DNA from: Maricaulis sp048269565
GTDB taxonomy: Bacteria > Pseudomonadota > Alphaproteobacteria > Caulobacterales > Maricaulaceae
Reading direction: 5' to 3'
Length of the DNA: 64,000 bases
NCBI RefSeq assembly: GCF_048269565.1
Contig: NZ_JBLXIK010000003.1
Span: 434,001-498,000, forward strand
Positions 10,554 through 20,256 of the stretch are shown piece by piece; positions within the stretch are counted from its first letter, which is position 1; each line of letters begins with the position of its first letter. Both the position numbers and the translations under genes were made by a program. The notes beneath the pieces were generated by a model. That model was given only the letters and a program-made list of their open reading frames with translations, did no database searches and was not told where the DNA came from.

Positions 10554-11996
10554 CTAGAAAACGTTCAGGCCGACACTGAAGGCCCGGTAGATGAACCAGC
10601 CCAGGGCCGGCAGCAGCAGGATGGTCGACCAGCCGGCCAGGCGCGTCACCCAGTAGATGCTGAGCGCAGGCTCGACGAAACTGATCTCCGCCGTATCGAA
10701 CCACATCACCTTGACCACCCGCAGATAGTAGGCGGCACTCACGACGCTGAACAGCACCGCGAGAACGGCCAGGATCAGCAGATCCGATTGCACCGCGGAA
10801 AAGACGACGAAGAACTTGCCGAAGAAGCCGACGAAGAAGGGCAGACCGCCGATCGAGAACATCAGCGCAGTCAGCGACCAGCCGAGGCCCGGATTGGTCT
10901 GCGCCAGACCAGCCAGATCGGAAATTTGCTCGACCATGCCCTCGCGGGTGCGCATCGACAGGATGGCGCCGAACGTCCCGATCACCGAAATCATGTAGAG
11001 CGACATGAAGACCAGCAGTGCCCAGACGCCCGTCTGGCTGGCCGAGGCAATGGCGACGAGCGCGTAGCCCATGCTGCCAATCGAGGAATAGGCCATCAGG
11101 CGTTTGAAGTTCTGCTGCGTCAGCGCGCCGAAGGCACCGAAGCCCATCGACAGCACGGCGATGATCCAGATCACATCGCGCCACTGGTCCAGCATGCCGC
11201 CGAACGGTTCCAGCAGTACGCGGGCGAGCAGCACGATGGCCGCCATTTTCGGCGCCGTCGCAAACAGGGCTGTCACCGGGGTCGGGGCGCCTTCATAAAC
11301 ATCGGGCGTCCACATGTGGAACGGGGCCGCGGAGACCTTGAAGGCCAGGCCACAGATCACGAAAACCAGGCCGAAGATCAGGCCGACCGATGGCTCGCCG
11401 GCCACCGCAATGGCGATCTCGTTGAAGCCGGTTGCGCCGCTGAAGCCGTAGACCAGCGAAGCGCCGTACAGCAGCAGGCCGGAGGACAATGCCCCCAGGA
11501 CGAAATATTTGAGTCCGGCTTCCGAGGCGCGCAGGCTGTCGCGGTTGAACGCCGCCAGCACGTAAAGCGCCAGCGATTGCAGTTCGACAGCCATGTACAT
11601 CGAGATCAGGTCATTGGCCGAAACCATCATTACCATGCCGGTGACGCCAAGCGCCACAAGCACGGGGAACTCGACCTTGGAGAGTTTTTCAGCTTCCAGG
11701 TAAGGCAGGGCCAGCAGCATCGCGAGTGCGGCGGCCAGGGTGATGGCAACCTTGGCGTATTTCGCCAGCGGGTCGAGCACGAACGCACCACCGAAGGCCT
11801 GGCCATCATCGCCCGTCAGGAAGAGCGAGGCGAGGCCTGCCGCGACCAGCAGCGCGATGGTGAGCAGATGCACCAGACGCGCCGTCCCCTCACCCTTGAG
11901 GAAAACGCCGAGCATCAACAGCGCCATGGCGCCGCCGGCCAGCATCAGTTCCGGTGTCAGCAGCGACAGGTCGTGGGAGAGCATATCCGCGGTCAT
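10554..11996 (-). CDS. nuoN: NADH-quinone oxidoreductase subunit N
   Basis: An antiporter-like membrane subunit of respiratory complex I. The 480-residue polytopic protein has the Mrp-type core, including the conserved transmembrane lysine region (SAAPFHMWTPDVYEGAPTPVTALFATAPK). The frame stays open upstream to 12038, but MTADMLSHDLSLLTPELML at 11996 places the start ten bases after the nuoM stop and matches the family. It is the last nuo gene, followed after three bases by birA. Confidence 0.96.
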   Translation of the reverse strand: MTADMLSHDLSLLTPELMLAGGAMALLMLGVFLKGEGTARLVHLLTIALLVAAGLASLFLTGDDGQAFGGAFVLDPLAKYAKVAITLAAALAMLLALPYLEAEKLSKVEFPVLVALGVTGMVMMVSANDLISMYMAVELQSLALYVLAAFNRDSLRASEAGLKYFVLGALSSGLLLYGASLVYGFSGATGFNEIAIAVAGEPSVGLIFGLVFVICGLAFKVSAAPFHMWTPDVYEGAPTPVTALFATAPKMAAIVLLARVLLEPFGGMLDQWRDVIWIIAVLSMGFGAFGALTQQNFKRLMAYSSIGSMGYALVAIASASQTGVWALLVFMSLYMISVIGTFGAILSMRTREGMVEQISDLAGLAQTNPGLGWSLTALMFSIGGLPFFVGFFGKFFVVFSAVQSDLLILAVLAVLFSVVSAAYYLRVVKVMWFDTAEISFVEPALSIYWVTRLAGWSTILLLPALGWFIYRAFSVGLNVF

Positions 11997-12006
11997 GTCA
12001 GGCCTC

Positions 12007-13521
12007 TTACTGAGCCGGTGCGGCGAGTGCCGCAGCATAATTGGAGATCAGCGCCTCGACCGAGGCAGCCGTGATATCGGTCACCAGGGTGGAGAAGACG
12101 CCGAGCAGAAGCGTCATGATGATCAGCGGCACGAAGATGATCCATTCCGTGCGGTTGAGATCGGTCAGCGTGTTGAGCTTCGGATTGGTGATCTCACCGA
12201 AGATCACATCGCGATAGACGGTCAGCATGTAGACCGCCGACAGGATAACGCCGACGGCAGCACCGGCACCGACCCACCAGGCGACCTGATACCCACCGAC
12301 CATGGTCATGATTTCACCGATGAATCCGGATGTGCCCGGCAGGCCGACATTGGCCATCGCAAACAGGCCGAAGATGGCCGCATAGACCGGCATCTTGTGG
12401 ACGACGCCGCCATAGAAGGCGATTTCGCGGGTGTGCATGCGGTCATAGATCACGCCGACGCACAGGAAGAGCGCCGAGGAGATGAAGCCGTGCGAGATCA
12501 TCTGGAAGATGGCGCCCTGGACCCCGAGCATGTTCATCGAGAACAGGCCCAGCGTCACGAAACCCATATGCGCGACCGAGGAATAGGCGATCAACTTCTT
12601 GATATCGGTCTGACGGAAGGCCACCAGCGAGGTGTAGATGATGGCGATCAGCGACAGCACAAACACCATCGGCGCGAAATAGGCGCTGGCGTCCGGGAAC
12701 ATCGGCAGGGAAAAGCGCAGGAAGCCGTAACCGCCCATTTTCAGCAATACGCCGGCCAGGATGACCGAACCGGCCGTCGGTGCCTGCACATGTGCGTCCG
12801 GCAGCCAGGTATGGACCGGCCACATCGGCATCTTGACCGCGAAAGAGGCGAAGAAGGCGAGCCAGAGCCAGGTCTGGGCCTGCGGCGCGAAGCTGGTTTC
12901 CAGCAGGACGGTGATGTCGGTCGTTCCCGCCTGCAGGAACATGTAGATCATCGCCACCATCATCAGCACCGAGCCGAGCAGAGTGTAGAGGAAGAACTTG
13001 AACGCGGCATAGACGCGGTTCTGACCGCCCCAGACGCCGATGATCAGGAACATCGGGATCAGCCCGCCTTCGAAGAAGACGTAGAACACGACCAGGTCGA
13101 GCGCGGTAAACACGCCCAGGATCATGGTCTCCAGCAACAGGAATGCGATCATGTAATCGGCGACGCGCTTTTCGATCGCGCCGGAGGCCAGGATACAGAT
13201 TGGCATCAGGAAGGCGGTGAGGACGACAAACAGCACCGAGATACCATCGACGCCCATGCGATAGCCCATGCCGATCTGCTCGAGCCAGAGCACCTCGTGC
13301 ACAAACTGGAAGCCGGAGACGGCCGGATCGAATTCCAGCAGCATCACACCGGCGAAGGCCAGGGTAACCAGCGTCGTGACCAGAGCCACCAGGCGCGAAT
13401 TCTTGTCGATCAGAGCCTGGTCTTCCGGACGTGAGGCGAAGCGGAAGATGGCAATGATGAGCGCGCCGATCGCCGGCGTGAATGTCAGGATCGACAGGAA
13501 GGCATCGAGCTCGGAAAACAT
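12007..13521 (-). CDS. nuoM: NADH-quinone oxidoreductase subunit M
   Basis: A proton-pumping antiporter-like subunit of complex I. The 504-residue protein has about fourteen hydrophobic spans and the family motif FAVKMPMWPVHTWLPDAHVQ, followed by SVILAGVLLKMGGYG with the conserved transmembrane lysine. The next loops IAYSSVAHMGFVTLG and FLCVGVIYDRMHTRE are also diagnostic. It starts one base downstream of nuoL, in the standard L-M-N order. Confidence 0.97.
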   Translation of the reverse strand: MFSELDAFLSILTFTPAIGALIIAIFRFASRPEDQALIDKNSRLVALVTTLVTLAFAGVMLLEFDPAVSGFQFVHEVLWLEQIGMGYRMGVDGISVLFVVLTAFLMPICILASGAIEKRVADYMIAFLLLETMILGVFTALDLVVFYVFFEGGLIPMFLIIGVWGGQNRVYAAFKFFLYTLLGSVLMMVAMIYMFLQAGTTDITVLLETSFAPQAQTWLWLAFFASFAVKMPMWPVHTWLPDAHVQAPTAGSVILAGVLLKMGGYGFLRFSLPMFPDASAYFAPMVFVLSLIAIIYTSLVAFRQTDIKKLIAYSSVAHMGFVTLGLFSMNMLGVQGAIFQMISHGFISSALFLCVGVIYDRMHTREIAFYGGVVHKMPVYAAIFGLFAMANVGLPGTSGFIGEIMTMVGGYQVAWWVGAGAAVGVILSAVYMLTVYRDVIFGEITNPKLNTLTDLNRTEWIIFVPLIIMTLLLGVFSTLVTDITAASVEALISNYAAALAAPAQ

Positions 13522-13522
13522 G

Positions 13523-15616
13523 CTATTGGCCTCCTGCGCCGACGAGGATCCAGAGCGTCAGCCCCAGAACACCGATCAGCATGACGAATGCGTAGTGATA
13601 GACATATCCGGACTGCGCCTTGGCGATGCGTTTCGCCGCGGCCAGCGTGGTCGTGGCGACACCATTGGGGCCGAAGCCGTCAATGATGCGCACATCGAAG
13701 AATTTCCAGAACAGATCGCCCAGCCCCTTGGCGCCTCTCACGAAAATGAAGTGGTAGATCTCGTCGACATACCATTTGTTGTAGAGGAGCGAGTGGATCG
13801 GACCACCACGGGCCGCGATCCGCGCGCCCATGCCCGCATTGAGCAGATAGGCATAGACCGCGCCCAGGAAACCGGCCAGCGTGACGACAAACGGCGCCAG
13901 GATGACCCAGACCGGCGGATGCTCACCACCCGCATGGCCTTCGGTTGCGCCCGCTTCGGCATGTGTATCAGCCGGCACCGCATGCTCAGCCGCCGCACCA
14001 TGATCGGCGACAGGGGCATGCCCGTCAGCGTCGGCACCGGCCACAGCCGGTCCGTGCACGGCAGCGGGCAGGCTTTCATTCCAGAAATGACCTGAATTGC
14101 CGCCGATGAAATCATTCTTCATCAGGCCGCCGGCGAAGATGGCGCCGATGGCGAGCACGACCAGCGCGCCCATCATCGACCATGGCGGATCATGGGCATG
14201 GTCGAAGGTGTGCTTGTCGCCCCGGAACGTGCCGTGGAAGGTCATGAAGACCAGGCGCCAGGAATAGAAGCTGGTCAGAAGCGCCGCGATGACACCGACC
14301 CAGAAGGCAAGATTGCCGAAGGCAATGCCCTGCTGGCCGGCCATATAGGCCCCTTCGATGATCGCATCCTTGGAGAAGAAACCGGCAAAGCCGAGATCGG
14401 GCAGGAAGCCGATGCCGAGCGTCGCAAATGGCAGGCCGACACCGGTCAGGGCCAGCGTACCGATCAGCATCATGATCCAGGTTGCGGGCATCATCTGATA
14501 GATGCCGCCCATCTTGCGCATGTCCTGCTCGTCATGCAGGCCGTGAATGACCGAGCCGGATCCGAGGAAGAGCAAGGCCTTGAAGAAGGCGTGCGTGAAC
14601 AAGTGGAACATCGCGGCGCCATAGAGACCGAGGCCAGCGGCGAAGAACATGTAGCCGAGCTGGGAACAGGTCGAATAGGCGATGACGCGCTTGATATCGT
14701 TCTGGGCCAGACCGACGGTCGCGGCGAAGAAGGCCGTCAGGGCACCGATCACGGTGATGAAAGCCGAGGCATTCGGTGCCAGTTCGAAAATCGGGAAACA
14801 GCGGCAGACCAGGAAGACGCCGGCGGTGACCATGGTGGCGGCGTGGATCAGGGCGGAGACCGGTGTCGGGCCTTCCATGGCGTCGGGCAGCCAGACGTGC
14901 AGGAAAAACTGTGCCGATTTGCCCATCGCGCCGATGAAGAGCAGGAAGGCGATCAGTTCGATCGCCGGAATGTCCATGCCGGCAAAGGCCAGCGTCGTCG
15001 CGGTATGATCGCCGACCTGGGCGAAGACATCGCCAAAGCTGACCGATCCGAACACCAGGAAGAGCGCCATAATGCCGATGGCAAAGCCGAAATCGCCGAC
15101 CCGGTTGGTGACGAAGGCCTTGATGGCGGCGTCATTGGCCGACTTCTTCTTGTACCAGAAACCGATCAGCAGATAGGAGGCGAGACCGACGCCTTCCCAG
15201 CCGAAGAAGAGCTGCAGGAAATTGTCGGCCGTCACCAGCGCCAGCATGGCGAAGGTAAAGAGCGAGAGATAGGCGAAGAAGCGCGACCGGTGCGGGTCGT
15301 GCGCCATATAGCCCCAGGAATAGATATGGACCAGCGAGGCGACGCTGGTGACCACGACCAGCATCACCGAGGACAGCGTGTCGAGCTTGATCGCCCAGCT
15401 GACATCAAAGGTGCCGACCGACATCCAGGTCGCCAGGTGAATGGTCTGGCTGTTGCCGCCATAGGCGACGTCGAAGAAATTCAGGATCGACAGCAGGGCC
15501 GACACCAGCACGAAACCGGTGGTGACGATCTGGGCGACGCGATGGCCGATGAAATTGCCGAAGAGGCCGGCGAAGGCCGCGGCAAACAGCGGACCGAAGA
15601 CGATGAGAACTGCCAT
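13523..15616 (-). CDS. nuoL: NADH-quinone oxidoreductase subunit L
   Basis: The largest antiporter-like subunit of complex I, carrying the long lateral helix. The 697-residue protein shows the core motifs GWEGVGLASYLLIGFWY, AQFFLHVWLPDAMEGPTPVSALIHAATMVTAG and STCSQLGYMFFAAG. Residues of about 520-566 form a polar loop very rich in His, Ala and Asp (HGPAVAGADADGHAPVADHG and further) before helix PPVWVILAPFVVTLAGF; this makes the protein longer than E. coli NuoL. The C-terminus encodes the anchoring helix. nuoK lies seven bases upstream. Confidence 0.97.
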   Translation of the reverse strand: MAVLIVFGPLFAAAFAGLFGNFIGHRVAQIVTTGFVLVSALLSILNFFDVAYGGNSQTIHLATWMSVGTFDVSWAIKLDTLSSVMLVVVTSVASLVHIYSWGYMAHDPHRSRFFAYLSLFTFAMLALVTADNFLQLFFGWEGVGLASYLLIGFWYKKKSANDAAIKAFVTNRVGDFGFAIGIMALFLVFGSVSFGDVFAQVGDHTATTLAFAGMDIPAIELIAFLLFIGAMGKSAQFFLHVWLPDAMEGPTPVSALIHAATMVTAGVFLVCRCFPIFELAPNASAFITVIGALTAFFAATVGLAQNDIKRVIAYSTCSQLGYMFFAAGLGLYGAAMFHLFTHAFFKALLFLGSGSVIHGLHDEQDMRKMGGIYQMMPATWIMMLIGTLALTGVGLPFATLGIGFLPDLGFAGFFSKDAIIEGAYMAGQQGIAFGNLAFWVGVIAALLTSFYSWRLVFMTFHGTFRGDKHTFDHAHDPPWSMMGALVVLAIGAIFAGGLMKNDFIGGNSGHFWNESLPAAVHGPAVAGADADGHAPVADHGAAAEHAVPADTHAEAGATEGHAGGEHPPVWVILAPFVVTLAGFLGAVYAYLLNAGMGARIAARGGPIHSLLYNKWYVDEIYHFIFVRGAKGLGDLFWKFFDVRIIDGFGPNGVATTTLAAAKRIAKAQSGYVYHYAFVMLIGVLGLTLWILVGAGGQ

Positions 15617-15623
15617 AATCCCC

Positions 15624-15935
15624 TTAGCCCTTCATCAGATTGGCGCCCTCAACCGAGATATCACCCCGGTTGCGGAAGTAGACGACGAGAATGGCGAGAC
15701 CAACGGCGGCCTCGGCAGCGGCAACGGTCAGCACGAACAGCGCGAAGACCTGCCCGGCGAGATCGCCGAGATAGCTGGAAAACGCCACCAGGTTCAGATT
15801 GACCGAGAGCAGGATCAACTCGATCGACATCAACAGGATGATGACGTTCTTGCGGTTCACGAAAATCCCGAACACGCCGATGGTGAAGAGGATCGCCGCG
15901 ACGGCGAGATAATGTCCCAGACCGATATCGATCAT
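15624..15935 (-). CDS. nuoK: NADH-quinone oxidoreductase subunit K
   Basis: A small membrane subunit of complex I in the proton path. It has 103 residues and three hydrophobic helices, with conserved glutamates in the second and third (LLMSIELILLSVNLNLVAF and TVAAAEAAVGLAILV), both diagnostic for NuoK. Its ATG overlaps the nuoJ stop (ATGA), so translation is coupled. Confidence 0.97.
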   Translation of the reverse strand: MIDIGLGHYLAVAAILFTIGVFGIFVNRKNVIILLMSIELILLSVNLNLVAFSSYLGDLAGQVFALFVLTVAAAEAAVGLAILVVYFRNRGDISVEGANLMKG

Positions 15936-16543
15936 TCGCCAATCCCCTGTCCTGGTTTGATGTCGAGCATTTCGATCGTCTCTTCACGGCGGCGGCCAAC
16001 CTGGGCCGTCACGCTCTGGCGCTTGACGCCTTTCTTGTGACGCAGGGTCAGCACGATGGCGCCAATCATCGCGACGAGCAGAACCAGACCCGAGGTCTGG
16101 AAGAAGAAGATGTAATCGGAATAGAGGATCTGGCCGAGCGCCTCGATATTGGACATCCCTTCCGGCGTTGCAGCGGCGCGCAGCGATTGTGCCTGCGGCG
16201 AGGCCTGCCAGTTCATCGTGATCAGGATCAGTTCGCCCGCCAGCACAAGCGCGACAATGGCGCCGAGCGGCAAATAGCTAAGGAAGCCCTGTTTCAGCTC
16301 GGTGAAATCCACATCGAGCATCATCACCACGAACAGGAACAGAACCGCGACCGCGCCGACATAGACAACGATCAGCAGCATGGCGAGGAATTCCGCGCCG
16401 AGCAGGACGAAGAGGCCCGCCGCCGAGAAAAAGGCGAGGATCAGGAATAAGACCGACCTGACCGGATTGCGCGCGATGACGACCATCAGGGCCGAAAAAA
16501 TCGCCACTCCGGAAAAGGCCCAGAAGGCCAGTGTTGCGAGCAT
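15932..16543 (-). CDS. nuoJ: NADH-quinone oxidoreductase subunit J
   Basis: A membrane subunit of complex I next to NuoA, NuoH and NuoK. The 203-residue protein has five hydrophobic spans, including the conserved third helix text EFLAMLLIVVYVGAVAVLFL followed by FVVMMLDVD. The C-terminal tail is charged and ends MLDIKPGQGIGE. It lies 42 bases after nuoI and overlaps nuoK by four bases. Confidence 0.96.
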   Translation of the reverse strand: MLATLAFWAFSGVAIFSALMVVIARNPVRSVLFLILAFFSAAGLFVLLGAEFLAMLLIVVYVGAVAVLFLFVVMMLDVDFTELKQGFLSYLPLGAIVALVLAGELILITMNWQASPQAQSLRAAATPEGMSNIEALGQILYSDYIFFFQTSGLVLLVAMIGAIVLTLRHKKGVKRQSVTAQVGRRREETIEMLDIKPGQGIGE

Positions 16544-16585
16544 AGCGCCCTCTTCCGTTCTCTTGCTTCTCAGACCAGCTCCGTA

Positions 16586-17074
16586 TCAGCGATACGGTGC
16601 GTCAAGTTCCAGATTCTTGGCAATTTCCCGTTCCCAGCGATCGCCGTTCGCGAGCAGTTTTGCCTTGTCGTAATACAGTTCTTCGCGCGTCTCGACGGCG
16701 TATTCGAAATTCGGCCCTTCGACGATGGCGTCGACCGGACAGGCTTCCTGGCAATAGCCGCAATAGATGCACTTGGTCATGTCGATGTCGTAGCGCGTGG
16801 TGCGGCGCGAGCCGTCCTGGCGCGGTTCGGCCTCAATGGTGATCGCCTGCGCCGGGCAGATCGCTTCGCACAGCTTGCAGGCAATGCAGCGCTCTTCGCC
16901 ATTGGCGTAGCGGCGCAGGGCGTGCTGGCCACGAAAACGCGGGCTCAGCGGGCCCTTTTCGAACGGGTAGTTAACCGTCGCCTTCTTGGCGAAGAAATAG
17001 CGCAGCCCCATGCCGAAGGCGGACCAGAAGTCCATCAACAAGGCACCGCGAATGGTTTGTTCAATACGTCCCAT
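16586..17074 (-). CDS. nuoI: NADH-quinone oxidoreductase subunit I (2x 4Fe-4S)
   Basis: The iron-sulfur subunit carrying clusters N6a and N6b of complex I. The 162-residue protein has two complete CxxCxxCxxxCP motifs, CIACKLCEAICP and CIYCGYCQEACP, plus the N-terminal amphipathic region (LMDFWSAFGMGLRYFF) that sits on the membrane. It follows nuoH by five bases. Confidence 0.97.
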   Translation of the reverse strand: MGRIEQTIRGALLMDFWSAFGMGLRYFFAKKATVNYPFEKGPLSPRFRGQHALRRYANGEERCIACKLCEAICPAQAITIEAEPRQDGSRRTTRYDIDMTKCIYCGYCQEACPVDAIVEGPNFEYAVETREELYYDKAKLLANGDRWEREIAKNLELDAPYR

Positions 17075-17079
17075 GACGA

Positions 17080-18159
17080 TTATCCCTGTGCCCCGAAGAC
17101 GATATAGGCGCCAACCAGTGCGACCGCAGCGAGCGAGGTCGGGAGGAAGATCTTCCAGCCCAGACGCATCAGCTGGTCATAGCGATAGCGTGGCACCAGC
17201 GCCTTCACCATGGCGAACATGAAGAAGAAGAAGACGATCTTGATCGCGAACCAGAAGAAATACCACAGGTGCGAGACCATGTAGGGCCAGGCGCTGGTGT
17301 CCAGATCGATCGGCGAATTCCAGCCGCCGAAGAACAGGATCGTCGTCATCGCACACATCAGCACGATGTTGAGATATTCGCCGATCATGAACAGCAGATA
17401 GGGCGTCGAGGAATATTCGGTCTGATAGCCGGCGACGAGTTCAGACTCGGCCTCGGCCAGATCGAAGGGCGGCCGGTTGGTTTCGGCCAGGGCCGAGATA
17501 AAGAAGATCACCGTCATCGGGATCATCACCAGGAACATCGGCCAGCCGTGATTGATCAGGGCACCGCCCGCGAGCACATTCCAGTTCCAGAACCCGCCCG
17601 ACTGTGCCTCGACAATCACGGTGAGATTCATCGAACCGGCAAACAGCAGCACGGTGACGATAACGAAGCCGATCGAGACTTCGTAGGAGACCATCTGCGC
17701 CGCAGACCGCAGCGCCGCCAGGAAGGGGTATTTCGAGTTGGAGGCCCAGCCACCGATGATGATGCCATAGACACCGAGCGAGGACATCGCGAACAGGTAG
17801 AGCACGCCGACATTGAGGTCAGAGATCACCCAACCCGGTGCGACCGGCACCACGGCCCAGGTCGCAAAGGCAAGAACCAGGGTGATCAGCGGCGCCAGGA
17901 TATACAGCGTGCGATCCACGCCGGCCGGAATGACGATTTCCTTGAACACGAATTTGAAAAAATCGGCGAAGGACTGCAACAGCCCGAAGGCACCGACCAC
18001 ATTCGGGCCCTTGCGCATCTGCACCGCGGCCCAGACCTTGCGGTCCATCAGCAGCAGGAAGGCCAGCGAAACCAGCAACACGATGGTGAAGCCGAGGATC
18101 TGCAGCACGGCCATGCCAAGCCCGCCCCAGATGCCGAATTGAGTGATGAAATCGCTCAT
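17080..18159 (-). CDS. nuoH: NADH-quinone oxidoreductase subunit H
   Basis: The membrane subunit that forms the quinone chamber of complex I. The 359-residue protein has eight hydrophobic helices and the conserved loops LMDRKVWAAVQMRKGPNVVG and NRPPFDLAEAESELVAGYQT, the latter containing the glutamates that face the quinone site. nuoG ends three bases upstream. Confidence 0.97.
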   Translation of the reverse strand: MSDFITQFGIWGGLGMAVLQILGFTIVLLVSLAFLLLMDRKVWAAVQMRKGPNVVGAFGLLQSFADFFKFVFKEIVIPAGVDRTLYILAPLITLVLAFATWAVVPVAPGWVISDLNVGVLYLFAMSSLGVYGIIIGGWASNSKYPFLAALRSAAQMVSYEVSIGFVIVTVLLFAGSMNLTVIVEAQSGGFWNWNVLAGGALINHGWPMFLVMIPMTVIFFISALAETNRPPFDLAEAESELVAGYQTEYSSTPYLLFMIGEYLNIVLMCAMTTILFFGGWNSPIDLDTSAWPYMVSHLWYFFWFAIKIVFFFFMFAMVKALVPRYRYDQLMRLGWKIFLPTSLAAVALVGAYIVFGAQG

Positions 18160-18162
18160 CGC

Positions 18163-20256
18163 TTACTCCGCCGCAGCTTGGGCTGGCCCGCGAGCAATGG
18201 CGGAGCATTCCGCCAGCGTCTTCGAGGCCCGCACGATCGGGTTGGTAAAGTAGAAATCCGTCACCGCAACACCGAAATCAGCCGACGCGACATCGCCTGC
18301 GGCACCGATGGCCGCAACCTCGAACTCGGCAGCATCATCGCTGCCCGGGGCATGGTCGATCCCGGCAAAGACGGCATGGCTGCCAAACAATTTGCGGCGC
18401 AATTGTTCGAGATTGTCATAGGGCAAGGTCTTGCCGAGACGCTCGGACAGGGCGCGGAAAATCGCCCAGTTCTCTTTCGCATCGCCTTTCGGGAAGACGG
18501 CGCGCGAGGCGAGCTGAACCCGGCCCTCGGTATTGACGAAGATGCCGTCCTGCTCGGTCCAGGCGGCGCCGGGTAGGATCAGGTCGGCGCGGTGGGCGCC
18601 GGCATCGCCATGGCTGCCGATATAGATCACGAAGGCATCGCCGAAGCTGGCCATGTCGAGCTCGTCGGCCCCCATCAACACGACGGTGTCCATCTTGGCG
18701 GACTGCATGCCGGCGACGTCATAGCCCCCCTCACCCGGCACGAAGCCGAGATCGAGACCGCCGACGCGGCTGGCCGCCGTGTGCAGCACGTTGAAGCCGT
18801 TCCATGTCTCGCCGACAGCACCGATCGCCGCAGCCAGCTCACCGGCAGCGCGCAGGACTTGCGCCCCGTCAGGGCCAGCCAGCGCGGCCGAGCCGAGAAT
18901 GATCATCGGACGCTTCGCGTCTTTCAGGGTCTTGATGAAGCCGGAACGCTTCTTGGCCAGACCTGCGAGATCGGCGGCGGAGGTGCCGACATGCTCATAG
19001 GAATAGGTCAGATCAACCGGTGCGCCGATCAGGCCGACCTTGGTGTCGTTGTGCAGCCAGGTCTTGCGAATGCGGGCATTGATGATGCTCGCCTCGAGGC
19101 GCGGATTGGCACCGACGATCAGGATCGCATCGGCGTCTTCAATCCCGGCAATGGTCGAGTTGAAGAGATAGGACTGGCGCGTGCCCGAATTGAGCTTCGA
19201 TCCGTCCTGGCGGCAATCATAGGAGACGACGCCGAGGGCATCGAACAAATCCTTGGCGGCCTTCATTTCCTCGACTGAGCACAAGTCACCGGCAATCGCG
19301 CCGATCTTCGAGGCGTCACCGGAGAGCTTGCTCGCGGCAATCGTCAGGGCTTCAGGCCATTCGATGGCGCGCAGCTTGCCGGCTTCGCGAACATAGGCCT
19401 TGTCGAGCCGCTGGCGGCCGAGGCCTTCCCAGGCGTAGCGCGTCTTGTCGGAAATCCATTCCTCATTCACGCCCTCATGGACGCGCGGCAGGATGCGCAG
19501 CACGGCGGGCCCGCGCGCATCAACGCGGATATTCGAGCCGACCGCATCCATCACATCAATGGTCTCGGTCTTTTCCAGCTCCCAGGGGCGGGCATTGAAG
19601 GCGTAGGGCTTGGAGGTCAGCGCGCCGACCGGGCACAGATCGATGACATTGCCGGACAATTCCGAGGTGATCGCCTGTTCCAGATAGGTGGTGATTTCGG
19701 CGTCTTCGCCGCGGCCGATCATGCCAATCTCCGGCACGCCGGCGACTTCGGTGACGAAGCGGACGCAGCGCGTGCACTGGATGCAACGCGTCATCTCCGT
19801 CTTGACGATCGGACCCATTTCCTTGTCTTCGACGGCGCGCTTGTTTTCAGGAAAGCGCGAACCGGTGCGGCCATAGGCAAGCGACTGGTCCTGCAGGTCG
19901 CATTCACCGCCCTGGTCGCAGATCGGGCAATCGAGCGGGTGGTTGATGAGCAAGAACTCCATCACCCCTTCGCGCGCCTTCTTGACCATGGGCGAGAGCG
20001 TATTCATCGCCGGTGGCTCGCCATTCGGCCCGCCGCGCATATCCTTGACCTGCATGGCACAGGAGGCAGCCGGTTTGGGCGCTCCGACCAGCTCGACCAG
20101 ACACATGCGGCAATTGCCGGCCACCGACAGGCGCTCATGATAGCAGAAACGCGGAATTTCGCGCCCGGCAGTCTCGGCGGCCTGCAACAGCGTGTAAGAG
20201 TTCGGTACTTCGACCTCTTCACCGTCGACTATGATTTTGCGAAGGTCGTCGCTCAT
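18163..20256 (-). CDS. nuoG: NADH-quinone oxidoreductase subunit G
   Basis: The large iron-sulfur subunit of the hydrophilic arm. The 697-residue protein has an N-terminal 2Fe-2S domain (CRMCLVELVG), the histidine-cysteine cluster region (CPICDQGGECDLQDQ), a ferredoxin-type motif (CIQCTRCVRF...C), and a molybdopterin-oxidoreductase-like C-terminal half. The open frame extends to 20715, but the upstream part is a frame shadow of the preceding membrane-protein gene. MSDDLRKIIVDGEEVEV at 20256 is the correct start and gives an ATGA overlap with that gene. Confidence 0.97.
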   Translation of the reverse strand: MSDDLRKIIVDGEEVEVPNSYTLLQAAETAGREIPRFCYHERLSVAGNCRMCLVELVGAPKPAASCAMQVKDMRGGPNGEPPAMNTLSPMVKKAREGVMEFLLINHPLDCPICDQGGECDLQDQSLAYGRTGSRFPENKRAVEDKEMGPIVKTEMTRCIQCTRCVRFVTEVAGVPEIGMIGRGEDAEITTYLEQAITSELSGNVIDLCPVGALTSKPYAFNARPWELEKTETIDVMDAVGSNIRVDARGPAVLRILPRVHEGVNEEWISDKTRYAWEGLGRQRLDKAYVREAGKLRAIEWPEALTIAASKLSGDASKIGAIAGDLCSVEEMKAAKDLFDALGVVSYDCRQDGSKLNSGTRQSYLFNSTIAGIEDADAILIVGANPRLEASIINARIRKTWLHNDTKVGLIGAPVDLTYSYEHVGTSAADLAGLAKKRSGFIKTLKDAKRPMIILGSAALAGPDGAQVLRAAGELAAAIGAVGETWNGFNVLHTAASRVGGLDLGFVPGEGGYDVAGMQSAKMDTVVLMGADELDMASFGDAFVIYIGSHGDAGAHRADLILPGAAWTEQDGIFVNTEGRVQLASRAVFPKGDAKENWAIFRALSERLGKTLPYDNLEQLRRKLFGSHAVFAGIDHAPGSDDAAEFEVAAIGAAGDVASADFGVAVTDFYFTNPIVRASKTLAECSAIARGPAQAAAE

